A stretch of DNA of 64,000 nt, taken from contig NZ_JACXAC010000004.1 in the NCBI RefSeq assembly GCF_014699055.1, positions 372,001 through 436,000 on the forward strand, read 5' to 3'. This DNA is from Hymenobacter armeniacus. Lineage in GTDB: Bacteria; Bacteroidota; Bacteroidia; Cytophagales; Hymenobacteraceae. Each line of letters begins with the position of its first letter. Position 1 is the stretch's first letter. A program made the position numbers and the translations under genes. The notes below the pieces were generated by a model that did not search any database, was not told where the DNA came from, and saw nothing but the letters and a program-made list of their open reading frames with translations. Below, in pieces: positions 27,296-34,656 of this stretch.

Positions 27296-27335
27296 GGCGC
27301 CCACCCGCGCCGCCCGGAGGGGAAGGCGCCCCGTC
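27257..27335. repeat. REP arm overlapping the end of the DUF559 gene
   Basis: 27257-27305 repeats the inverted arm at 26719-26767 with only a few differences. It is followed by CGCGCCGCCCGG and an end GGCGCCCCGTC. This end is the inverted counterpart of GACGGGGCGCC at 26435. Together 26435 and 27335 bound a 901-bp segment containing the nuclease gene. The histidine-kinase gene ends 17 bases further on. Confidence 0.82.
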
Positions 27336-27351
27336 AGTAGGCCCCCCGACG

Positions 27352-30102
27352 CTACACCTCCTTCGGCAGCCCCGCCAGCAGCGCTTCCAGCCCCGCCACC
27401 AGCTGCTCCGCCCCGGCCTGCCGCTCGGCGTCCGTCGAGGCCTTGGCTTCCACGGCGGCGAGGTGAGGCACCACCTGGGCGGCCCCAATCAGGCGCAGCG
27501 AAGGGCGCAGCTTGTGGGCCACGGCGGCGGCGGCGGGCCAGTCGGCGGCGGCCAGGGCGGTGCGCAGCTCGGCCACGCTGGCGGGCGTGTTGGTGTGAAA
27601 CGAAGCCAGGATGCGGTTCATGAAAGTGGTGCTGCCGTGAGCCGTTTCGCGCAGCAAGGCCAGGTCGAAGAGCGGGTCGGCGGCTGTGGCTGCGGCCGGC
27701 AGCGGCGCGGGGGCGGGCGGCGCCGGGCGGCGGTCGGCGGGCTGGCTGCTCCCGCCGGCCATCAGCGCGGCCAGCTTGCTGAGCAGCTCGGCCTCGTCGA
27801 AGGGCTTGGGCAGGGTGTCGTTCATGCCGGCGGCCACGTACTTCTCGGCGTCGGCCCGGAAGGCGTTGGCCGTGAGGGCCAGAATGGGCGTGGCCGCCTT
27901 CACCGGGTCGGCGTGGGCGCGGATGCGGGCCGTGGCTTCCAGGCCGTTCATGCCCGGCATCTGAATGTCCATCAGAATGACGTCGTAGCGGTGCTGCTCA
28001 AACTGTTCCAGGGCTTCGAGGCCACTGGCGGCTTCGTGCACCACCACGCCGTGGCTTTCGAGCAGCAGCTGGGCCACTTCGCGGTTCACGGGGTTGTCTT
28101 CCACCAGCAGCACGCGGGTGCCGCGCACGGCGGCCTCCTGCCCCGCTGCCAGGGGCGCCAGGGCCTCTTGCCGGGCCTCGGGGCTGGCCTTGGGCAGGGT
28201 GGTGACGAAGGAGAACGAGCTGCCCTGGCCCTGCTCGCTCTGCACCGTGAGCTGGCCGCCCATCTGCTGCACCAGCGCCCGGCTGATGCTCAGGCCCAGG
28301 CCCGTGCCGCCAAACTGCCGCGTGGTGTCGGCGTAGGCCTGGGTGAATTCCAGGAAGATGCTTTCCAGCTTGTCGGGCGCAATGCCGATGCCCGTGTCCG
28401 TAACCCGAAACTCGGTGGTGAGCGTGTCCTCGGTTTCGCTCACGAAGTAGCCGCCTATCGACACGGTGCCGCCCGCCGGCGTGAACTTGATGGCGTTCGA
28501 CAGCAGGTTGATGAGCACCTGGTTGAGGCGGTATGAGTCGCCCAGCACCCAGGGGTGGGGGCAGGAGTCGCGCAGCATCGTGCCCACCACCCGAATGCCC
28601 TTCTCCTGGGCCTGCATCACCAGGGGCTCGGCGGCCTTGCGCATCGAGTCGCACAGGTTGAAAGCCGACTGCTCCATCTCCAGCTTGCCGGAGGTGATTT
28701 TGGCCATGTCGAGCACGTCGTTCACCACGCTCAGCAAGTGCCGCCCCGAGTGCTGAATGATGGCCGCGTAGTTGTGCTGCTGCTCGTTGAGGCCGGTTTT
28801 GGCCAGCAGGTTGGTCATGCCCAGCACGCCGTTCAGGGGCGTGCGGATTTCGTGGCTCATGTTGGCCAGGAAGTTTTCGCGGGCCGTGGCCGCGGCTTCG
28901 GCCGCGTGCTGGGCCTTTTTCAGGGCCGTGATGTCGGTGCTCACGCCCAGCACCTGGATGGTGCCGTCGGCCGGCACCAGGGGGCAGCGCACGGTCTGGT
29001 ACCATTTGACTTCGCCGTTGGCCAGCTTCACCGACATTTGCGTGGTGAGCGACTGGCCGGTGTTGAGCACCTGCTGGTCGGCCAGAATGGCCACCTGAAT
29101 TTCGTCCTTGCTCATGGCCGCCTCCATCGAGGGCGCCCCGGCCACCTCGGCAATGTGGCGGCGTTGGGCGCGCATCTCGGCGTTTTCGAACACGGTCCGG
29201 CCCTGCGCGTCGCGCACCCAGATGAGGTTGGGGTTGAGGTCGAGCACCAAGTTGGTAAACGCCTGCTGGGCCTTCATTTCGACCTCGTTTTGCCGAATGC
29301 GCGCTTCGGCCTGCCGCCGGATGGTGATGTCGAGCCCGTAGCACATCACCTCGCGCAGTACCCCGTCGGCCCCAAATATGGGGTGGTAGTAGCACAGCCA
29401 GTAGAGCTGTATTTGGCCGTCGGGGCCGGGCCAGCGCTCCTCCCAACTCACCATCTCGCGGCTGCTCACGGCGCGCTCAAACAAGCGGTGGCGGCGCGTC
29501 ACCAGGGCATCGGGCAGCCCAATGGAGGCCGCGTGCTCGGCAAACGAGAGGCCGATGCGGGCCTGGCGCTTGGCCGGGTCGGGCTCGGCATAGGGGTTGA
29601 TGTAGCGGTAGCGCTGGTCGGGGTCGAGCACGGTCACCACGGCGGGCAGGTGGGCCAGAATGGTCTCGTAGAAGTTGCGCTGCTGGTGGTTTTCCTGTTC
29701 GGCCTGGCGCTGGGCCGTCACGTCGGTGAGGTAGAGCATGGCGTGCTCGTCTTCCACCACCGGCACCGTGAAGAGCAGGTAGTGGCGGCCGTTGGCCGTC
29801 ACTTCGCTGTGGGCCACGTTGCCCGTGCGCAGGGCCTGGGTGGCCGCGTGCGTTAGCTGGGGCCGCACCCGCGAGGGCCCGGTCGTTTCGAGCTCCTGGG
29901 CCAACATCCTGGCCGAGTCATTGGCAAACAGCAACCGTCCGGTGGCGTCGAGCCGCAGAATGGGGTTGGGGTTCAGCAACGGGATGCGACTGAGCGCGTG
30001 GTACTGCCGCAGCTCGGCCTCGGCTTGTTCGCGGCGGGCGCGCTCAGCCAGCAGTAATTCACGCAGCTCGGCAGTGTCGGTGGGCAGGACGTCGGTTTTC
30101 AC
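27352..30102 (-). CDS. Hybrid histidine kinase, PAS-PAS-PAS-HisKA-HATPase-REC-HPt
   Basis: The 916-residue protein starts with GTG at 30102. It has no membrane segment, so it is a cytosolic sensor. Three PAS domains lie at about 38-130, 148-265 and 280-398, separated by short coiled coils. HisKA has His417 (MSHEIRTPLNG). The HATPase has the N box NLLSNAIKFTP and G boxes DTGIGI and GGTGLGLSIS. The receiver domain has Asp712 (LMDIQMPG). An HPt domain at the C-terminus has His863 (AHKLRPSL). The phosphorelay His-Asp-His is complete, but the final response regulator is not nearby. rpoN is 58 bases upstream on the same strand, so co-transcription is possible. Confidence 0.93.
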   Translation of the reverse strand: MKTDVLPTDTAELRELLLAERARREQAEAELRQYHALSRIPLLNPNPILRLDATGRLLFANDSARMLAQELETTGPSRVRPQLTHAATQALRTGNVAHSEVTANGRHYLLFTVPVVEDEHAMLYLTDVTAQRQAEQENHQQRNFYETILAHLPAVVTVLDPDQRYRYINPYAEPDPAKRQARIGLSFAEHAASIGLPDALVTRRHRLFERAVSSREMVSWEERWPGPDGQIQLYWLCYYHPIFGADGVLREVMCYGLDITIRRQAEARIRQNEVEMKAQQAFTNLVLDLNPNLIWVRDAQGRTVFENAEMRAQRRHIAEVAGAPSMEAAMSKDEIQVAILADQQVLNTGQSLTTQMSVKLANGEVKWYQTVRCPLVPADGTIQVLGVSTDITALKKAQHAAEAAATARENFLANMSHEIRTPLNGVLGMTNLLAKTGLNEQQHNYAAIIQHSGRHLLSVVNDVLDMAKITSGKLEMEQSAFNLCDSMRKAAEPLVMQAQEKGIRVVGTMLRDSCPHPWVLGDSYRLNQVLINLLSNAIKFTPAGGTVSIGGYFVSETEDTLTTEFRVTDTGIGIAPDKLESIFLEFTQAYADTTRQFGGTGLGLSISRALVQQMGGQLTVQSEQGQGSSFSFVTTLPKASPEARQEALAPLAAGQEAAVRGTRVLLVEDNPVNREVAQLLLESHGVVVHEAASGLEALEQFEQHRYDVILMDIQMPGMNGLEATARIRAHADPVKAATPILALTANAFRADAEKYVAAGMNDTLPKPFDEAELLSKLAALMAGGSSQPADRRPAPPAPAPLPAAATAADPLFDLALLRETAHGSTTFMNRILASFHTNTPASVAELRTALAAADWPAAAAVAHKLRPSLRLIGAAQVVPHLAAVEAKASTDAERQAGAEQLVAGLEALLAGLPKEV

Positions 30103-30160
30103 TCCGTAAATATGCCGACGCGCGGCTTAATGAAGAAGCAGGACAGACGCCGCCCGTTCC

Positions 30161-31744
30161 CTACAACTCCTTGCGCAGGCGCGCCACCGGAATGTTCAGC
30201 TGCTCGCGGTACTTGGCCACGGTGCGGCGGGCAATGTTGTAGCCGCGGGCGTTGAGCATCTTTTCCAGCTTGTCGTCGCTGAGGGGGCGCTCCTTGTTTT
30301 CCTTGCCGATGAGGTCTTTCAGAATGCTTTTCACCTCGCGGCTGCTGGCGTCCTCGCCCGAGTCGGTGGCGATGCCTTCGGAGAAAAAGTACTTCAGCGG
30401 GTAGATGCCGAATTCCGTCTGAATGGATTTGGAATTGGCCACCCGGCTCACCGTCGAAATGTCCATGCCGATGCGCTGGGCAATGTCTTTCAGAATCATC
30501 GGCTTGAGCTTGCCCTCGTCGCCTTCCAAGAAAAAGTCGCGCTGCAGCTCCACAATGGCGTTCATGGTGCGCAGCAGCGTGTTCTGGCGCTGCCGAATGG
30601 CGTCGATGAACCACTTGGCCGAGTCCAGCTTCTGCTTCACGAACGTGACGGCCTCCTTCATCTTGGTGTCCTTCTTGGCCGCCTTGTCGTAGGTCCGGAA
30701 CATCTCGGTGTAGGCCGGGCTCACGCGCAGCTCGGGGGCGTTGCGAGCGTTCAGGGTCAGGTTGAGCACGCCGTTGTCGTTCGTCAGAATGAAGTCCGGC
30801 ATCAGGTACTGCGTCTTGCCCAGGCCGCTGGGGCCGCTGCCGCCGGGCTTGGGGTTCAGCTTCAGAATCACGTTGATGGCCTCCTTCAGCTCGTCGTCCT
30901 CCAAATCCAGCTTCTGCTGAATGCGCGGGTAGTGCTTCTTGCTGAATTCCTCAAACGTCTCGGTCAATATCCGCTCGGCGTTCACGGTGTTCTCGTCCTG
31001 CGGGCGGCGCTCCAGCTGCAGCAGCAGGCACTCGGGCAGGTCGCGCGCCGCGATGCCGGGCGGGTCGAACTGCTGCACCACGCGCAGCACGGCCTCAATC
31101 TCGGGCACGGTCACCTCCAGGTTCTGGCTAAAGGCCAGGTCGTTGGCAATGGCCGAGAGGTCGCGCCGGATGTAGCCGTCACCGTCAATCGAGCCGATGA
31201 GTTGCTGGCCAATGGCCTCTTGGCGCTCGTCGAGGTCGGCAAAGTGCAGCTGGTCGAGCAGCGAATCCAGCAAGGAGCCGCTGGTGTCGGCCAGGGGCGT
31301 GTCGCGCTCCTCTTCCTCGCCGGGGCCGTCGCCCTGCATCTTGTAGCCGGCTATTTCGTCGTCGTTGAGGTAGTCGCTCAGGTCGAGGTCGGTGTTGTCG
31401 GGGGCGTCGTCGGTCGAAGCAAGGTCTTCTTTCGCCGCCAGGTCGGGCTCGGGCATCTCATCGGCCGAGTCCTGGCCGCTGCGGTCCTCAAAGTCCTCGT
31501 CCAGGGTGTTCTCGTCGTTGTCGAGGCTGGCGTCGGGGTCGTCGCTATCGTCGGCGTCGTCGCTGTCGCGGTCCAGGTCCTCGGGTTCGTCGGGCTCGTC
31601 TTCTTCCAGCGCGGGGTTCACCTCCATCTCTTCCTTGATGCGCGTCTCCAGCTCCGCCGTCGGAATTTGCAGCAGCTTGATAAACTGAATCTGCTGCGGG
31701 CTAAGCTTTTGGGAAAGGAGCTGTTTGAGGTCGAGGCGTTGCAT
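30161..31744 (-). CDS. rpoN: RNA polymerase sigma-54 factor
   Basis: The 527-residue protein begins with the Gln/Leu-rich region I (LKQLLSQKLSPQQIQFIKLL), which contacts activators. A strongly acidic region II follows (about 48-140, Asp/Glu runs), unusually long. The core-binding domain is next, then the DNA-binding part. Here lie a helix-turn-helix (AQRIGMDISTVSRVANSKSIQ) and the RpoN box (ARRTVAKYRE) near the C-terminus. It directs polymerase to -24/-12 promoters and needs AAA+ activators, none of which is in the window. The promoter is at 31750-31781. Confidence 0.96.
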   Translation of the reverse strand: MQRLDLKQLLSQKLSPQQIQFIKLLQIPTAELETRIKEEMEVNPALEEDEPDEPEDLDRDSDDADDSDDPDASLDNDENTLDEDFEDRSGQDSADEMPEPDLAAKEDLASTDDAPDNTDLDLSDYLNDDEIAGYKMQGDGPGEEEERDTPLADTSGSLLDSLLDQLHFADLDERQEAIGQQLIGSIDGDGYIRRDLSAIANDLAFSQNLEVTVPEIEAVLRVVQQFDPPGIAARDLPECLLLQLERRPQDENTVNAERILTETFEEFSKKHYPRIQQKLDLEDDELKEAINVILKLNPKPGGSGPSGLGKTQYLMPDFILTNDNGVLNLTLNARNAPELRVSPAYTEMFRTYDKAAKKDTKMKEAVTFVKQKLDSAKWFIDAIRQRQNTLLRTMNAIVELQRDFFLEGDEGKLKPMILKDIAQRIGMDISTVSRVANSKSIQTEFGIYPLKYFFSEGIATDSGEDASSREVKSILKDLIGKENKERPLSDDKLEKMLNARGYNIARRTVAKYREQLNIPVARLRKEL

Positions 31745-31749
31745 AGTAG

Positions 31750-31781
31750 CGAAATTACGGAAAGGAGGGGCCGGCGGTCAA
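31750..31781 (-). promoter_or_regulatory. Promoter for rpoN
   Basis: On the minus strand TTG (31781-31779) is followed after 21 bases by TAATTTCG (31757-31750), one mismatch from TAnnTTTG. The spacing fits the Bacteroidota -33/-7 pattern. The ATG at 31744 is five bases further, so the leader would be nearly absent. Confidence 0.5.
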
Positions 31782-31811
31782 TTTTACTAAAACTTGGCAT
31801 GAAAAGTTGAT

Positions 31812-31883
31812 GTAGCGTGGGCTCTGCGCGTCCGCGCCTGGGCGAACGTTGGGCATGGCGCGGACTCGCAGAGTCCACGCTAC
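31812..31883. repeat. Inverted repeat, GTAGCGTGG family
   Basis: Arms 31812-31838 and 31857-31883 (27 bp, about three mismatched positions) read GTAGCGTGG-CTCTGCG-GTCCGCGCC from outside. The loop is 18 bases. It lies between the divergent rpoN and asnS promoters and ends five bases before the asnS -7 box. Confidence 0.85.
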
Positions 31884-31888
31884 GGTTC

Positions 31889-31896
31889 TACCTTTG
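31889..31896 (+). promoter_or_regulatory. -7 box for asnS
   Basis: TACCTTTG, exact TAnnTTTG, 26 bases before the asnS ATG. The place where a -33 TTG would lie is occupied by the inverted repeat and has no TTG. Confidence 0.5.
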
Positions 31897-31922
31897 CCGA
31901 TTCATCCGCTTCCCCGCAAGAT

Positions 31923-33317
31923 ATGTCCCTCAAACGGTCCACCGTCAAAGAGCTCCTGGCCAGCCAGGACCTCGACCGCGAAGTCCTCGTCAAAGGCTGG
32001 GTTCGCTCCCGCCGCGGCAACAAGTACGTGCAGTTCATCATCGTGAACGACGGCTCCACCATCCACACCATTCAGGCCGTGGCCGCCGCCGAGAACTTTC
32101 CGGAGGAAACCCTCAAAGACGTGAGCAACGGCGCCTGCGTGGCCATTCGGGGCCAGCTGGTGGCCTCGCAGGGCAAAGGCCAGGCGGTGGAAATTCAGGC
32201 CACCGAAATCACCGTGCTGGGCACGGCCGACGCCGAAACCTACCCGCTGCAGAAGAAAGCCACCTCGCTGGAGCACCTGCGCGAGATTGCCCACCTGCGC
32301 CCCCGCACCAACACTTTCGGGGCGGTGCTGCGCGTGCGCCACGCGCTGGCCTTTGCTATCCACGACTATTTCAACCGCCACGGGTTCTACTACGTGCACA
32401 CGCCCATCATCACCGGCTCCGACGCCGAGGGCGCGGGCCAGATGTTCCGCGTGACCACGCTGCCGCCCGAGCACCCGCCCCGCACCGCCGACGGCTCGGT
32501 GGACTTCTCCGAAGACTTCTTCGGCAAGCAAACCAACCTCACCGTAAGCGGCCAGCTCGAAGGCGAGCTGGCGGCCATGGCCCTGGGCAGCATCTACACC
32601 TTCGGCCCCACCTTCCGGGCCGAAAACTCCAACACCGCCCGCCACCTAGCCGAGTTCTGGATGATTGAGCCCGAGGTGGCCTTCAACGAGCTCGAAGAAA
32701 ACATGGACCTGGCCGAGGACTTCCTCCAAAGCCTGGTGCGCTACGCCCTCGAGCACTGCGCCGACGACCTGCAGTTCCTCAACGACCAGTACGACAAGGA
32801 GCTGCTGGGCCGCCTCAACTTTGTCATCGACAACGCCTTCCAGCGCCTCACCTACACCGAGGCCGTGGATATCCTGAAATCGGCCAAGCAGAAGTTTGAA
32901 TTTCCCGTCGATTGGGGCACCGACCTGCAGAGCGAGCACGAGCGGTACCTGGTGGAGAAGCACTTCAAGAAGCCCGTCATCCTGACCAACTACCCGAAGG
33001 AAATCAAAGCCTTCTACATGAAGCTGGATGACGACGGCCGCACCGTGCGCGCCATGGACGTGCTGTTTCCCGGCATCGGCGAAATCATCGGCGGCTCGCA
33101 GCGCGAGGAGGATTACGCCAAGCTCACGACCCGCATGGCCGAAATGCACGTGCCCGCCGACGAGCTGGACTGGTACCTCGACACGCGCCGCTTTGGCACG
33201 GCCCCGCACGCCGGCTTCGGCCTGGGCTTCGAGCGCCTCGTGCTGTTCGTGACGGGCATGAGCAACATCCGCGACGTGATTCCCTTCCCGCGCTATCCCA
33301 AAAACGCGGCGTTTTAA
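31923..33317 (+). CDS. asnS: Asparaginyl-tRNA synthetase
   Basis: The 464-residue class IIb synthetase joins asparagine to tRNA-Asn. The N-terminal OB-fold anticodon-binding domain spans about 18-110 ([19 protein letters not shown]). Motif 2 is represented by [25 protein letters not shown] and motif 3 by [10 protein letters not shown] near the end. The sequence [17 protein letters not shown] is typical of AsnRS rather than AspRS. The length is normal. The gene is divergent from rpoN and ends at a strong terminator. Confidence 0.97.
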   Translation: MSLKRSTVKELLASQDLDREVLVKGWVRSRRGNKYVQFIIVNDGSTIHTIQAVAAAENFPEETLKDVSNGACVAIRGQLVASQGKGQAVEIQATEITVLGTADAETYPLQKKATSLEHLREIAHLRPRTNTFGAVLRVRHALAFAIHDYFNRHGFYYVHTPIITGSDAEGAGQMFRVTTLPPEHPPRTADGSVDFSEDFFGKQTNLTVSGQLEGELAAMALGSIYTFGPTFRAENSNTARHLAEFWMIEPEVAFNELEENMDLAEDFLQSLVRYALEHCADDLQFLNDQYDKELLGRLNFVIDNAFQRLTYTEAVDILKSAKQKFEFPVDWGTDLQSEHERYLVEKHFKKPVILTNYPKEIKAFYMKLDDDGRTVRAMDVLFPGIGEIIGGSQREEDYAKLTTRMAEMHVPADELDWYLDTRRFGTAPHAGFGLGFERLVLFVTGMSNIRDVIPFPRYPKNAAF

Positions 33318-33331
33318 TTCTGCATTCTGGC

Positions 33332-33373
33332 ACACAAAAAAGCCCCTGCTCGCTGGCAGGGGCTTTTTTGTGT
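33332..33373. terminator. Bidirectional terminator
   Basis: ACACAAAAAAGCCCCTG and CAGGGGCTTTTTTGTGT around CTCGCTGG, between convergent asnS and the small secreted protein gene. Confidence 0.93.
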
Positions 33374-33385
33374 CGGCACGGATGG

Positions 33386-33856
33386 CTAGTCGCGCCGGGA
33401 GCGGCCGCGGCCGTTGTTGTTGTCGTGGCCGTGGCCCCGGTTGTCCTCGTAGCGGCCTTGCTGGTAGCCGTCGCGGTAAGCGCGGCGCACCTGGCCCGGC
33501 GGAATGGCGCGGCGCGGCTGCACCACCACCACGCGGCGCGGGTACCGGTCCCGGTGGGCATTCACAAACACCCAAGGCTGGCGGCCCCGGTAGTCGAGAA
33601 TGACCGGGTGAAAGGGGTAGGGGTCGTAGTAGCTGGGCGGCAGCGCCACCCATTGGCCGTTCTGGAACACGATGTACTGCTGGGCATACAGGTCGTAGTA
33701 CCCATCAATCTCGGGAATGTAGTAGAACTGCGTGCCCTGCGGCACGGGCGGGCCCCAGGCGGGCGGGCCGTAGGTCTGGGCCTGGGCGGCGGGTGCCGCA
33801 GTGAGCACCAGCAGGCCCAGCAGCGCGGCGCACAAAAATTTAGGTAATGAGCTCAT
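33386..33856 (-). CDS. Small secreted basic protein with PPGQ motif
   Basis: The 156-residue protein has a signal peptide ending AQAQ. The mature part begins with a Pro/Tyr-rich segment and contains YYIPEIDGYYDLYAQQYIVFQNGQW, a pattern found in small Bacteroidota envelope proteins. It then shows AIPPGQVRRAYRDG and an Arg/Asp/Asn/His-rich tail that is probably disordered. The next gene (33975-34394) shares the PPGQ motif and a charged His/Gly tail. No function can be assigned. Confidence 0.75.
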   Translation of the reverse strand: MSSLPKFLCAALLGLLVLTAAPAAQAQTYGPPAWGPPVPQGTQFYYIPEIDGYYDLYAQQYIVFQNGQWVALPPSYYDPYPFHPVILDYRGRQPWVFVNAHRDRYPRRVVVVQPRRAIPPGQVRRAYRDGYQQGRYEDNRGHGHDNNNGRGRSRRD

Positions 33857-33923
33857 TGCGTTTGCAGAAAAAAAACAGTGTTAAGCCTGATTTGCAAGGA
33901 AAGTGCCAAACCTTATGACGCAA

Positions 33924-33952
33924 CAAAGCCCCGCTTTCGGAGCGGGGCTTTG
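33924..33952. terminator. Hairpin terminator
   Basis: CAAAGCCCCGCT and AGCGGGGCTTTG around TTCGG lies between the two small secreted-protein genes, both on the minus strand. It would terminate the gene starting at 34394. Confidence 0.85.
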
Positions 33953-33974
33953 CCAATTAGCGAGCGGCGCGGGG

Positions 33975-34394
33975 CTAGTGTTTGCCTTTGCCGTGGCCTT
34001 TTCCATGGCCGTGGTCGTCGTGGTCATTGTAGCGGCGGTCGTCGTAGCGGCGGTCGTCACGATAGTAGCTGCCCATTTTCTTGGCTTGGCCGGGGGGAAG
34101 GCCGCCGTTGCTGGGGTTGGCGCGGTAGCCGTATTTTTTGGCCTGGCCGGGGGGCATGCCCTTGCGGTAGCGGCCGTCGCGGTACCGGTCGTCGGTGGGC
34201 ACGCGGTCGACGATGACCGGGTTGGTGCCGCCGATGATGACCGTGGGCTGGGTCTGGGGTTGGGGTGCTGGCTGCGAAGCGGGCGCGTTTTTGTCGAGCC
34301 ACGGCGGCAGCTTGACCTGGGCCTGGGCCGGAACTGCGCTCAGGGCCAACAGGCCAACCAAGGAAGCGCAGAGAATATTAGGGAGCTTTTTCAT
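33975..34394 (-). CDS. Small secreted protein with two PPGQAKK motifs
   Basis: ATG 34394 (MKKLPNILC) gives 139 residues; the reading frame from 34406 would need a TTG and adds nothing. The signal peptide ends AQAQ. The mature protein has a Pro/Gln linker and a hydrophobic segment TVIIGGTNPVIVDRV. It then has two copies of (M/L)PPGQAKK spaced about 18 residues apart, and a tail of Asp/Arg/Tyr then His/Gly/Lys repeats. The tail could bind metal or polyanions. It is related in architecture to the neighbour at 33386. Function unknown. Confidence 0.75.
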   Translation of the reverse strand: MKKLPNILCASLVGLLALSAVPAQAQVKLPPWLDKNAPASQPAPQPQTQPTVIIGGTNPVIVDRVPTDDRYRDGRYRKGMPPGQAKKYGYRANPSNGGLPPGQAKKMGSYYRDDRRYDDRRYNDHDDHGHGKGHGKGKH

Positions 34395-34624
34395 GAGACC
34401 GAGCAAAAAACAAGGGTGAACAACCTAGCATACGCAAGGACAGTGCCAGGCTGCGTCCTTGTACGCCATAAAAGTCCCGGCGTTGACATTTGCCGGGAGG
34501 CCGCCAGCGGCATCTGAAAAAACCGGGCACAAAAGTGCGCCCGTGGGTGTTGTTCGCCGACGCCCCGCCGACTGCCGGATTCCCGGCTGTGGATTTCACG
34601 TTAGCCTGCGGCAGGCGTTTCCCG

Positions 34625-34632
34625 TACTTTTG
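34625..34632 (+). promoter_or_regulatory. -7 box for uvrA
   Basis: TACTTTTG matches TAnnTTTG, 24 bases before the ATG at 34657, which gives a short leader. No LexA-type palindrome was noticed. Confidence 0.5.
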
Positions 34633-34656
34633 CAGAATTATTCGCTGCGTTCCTGA

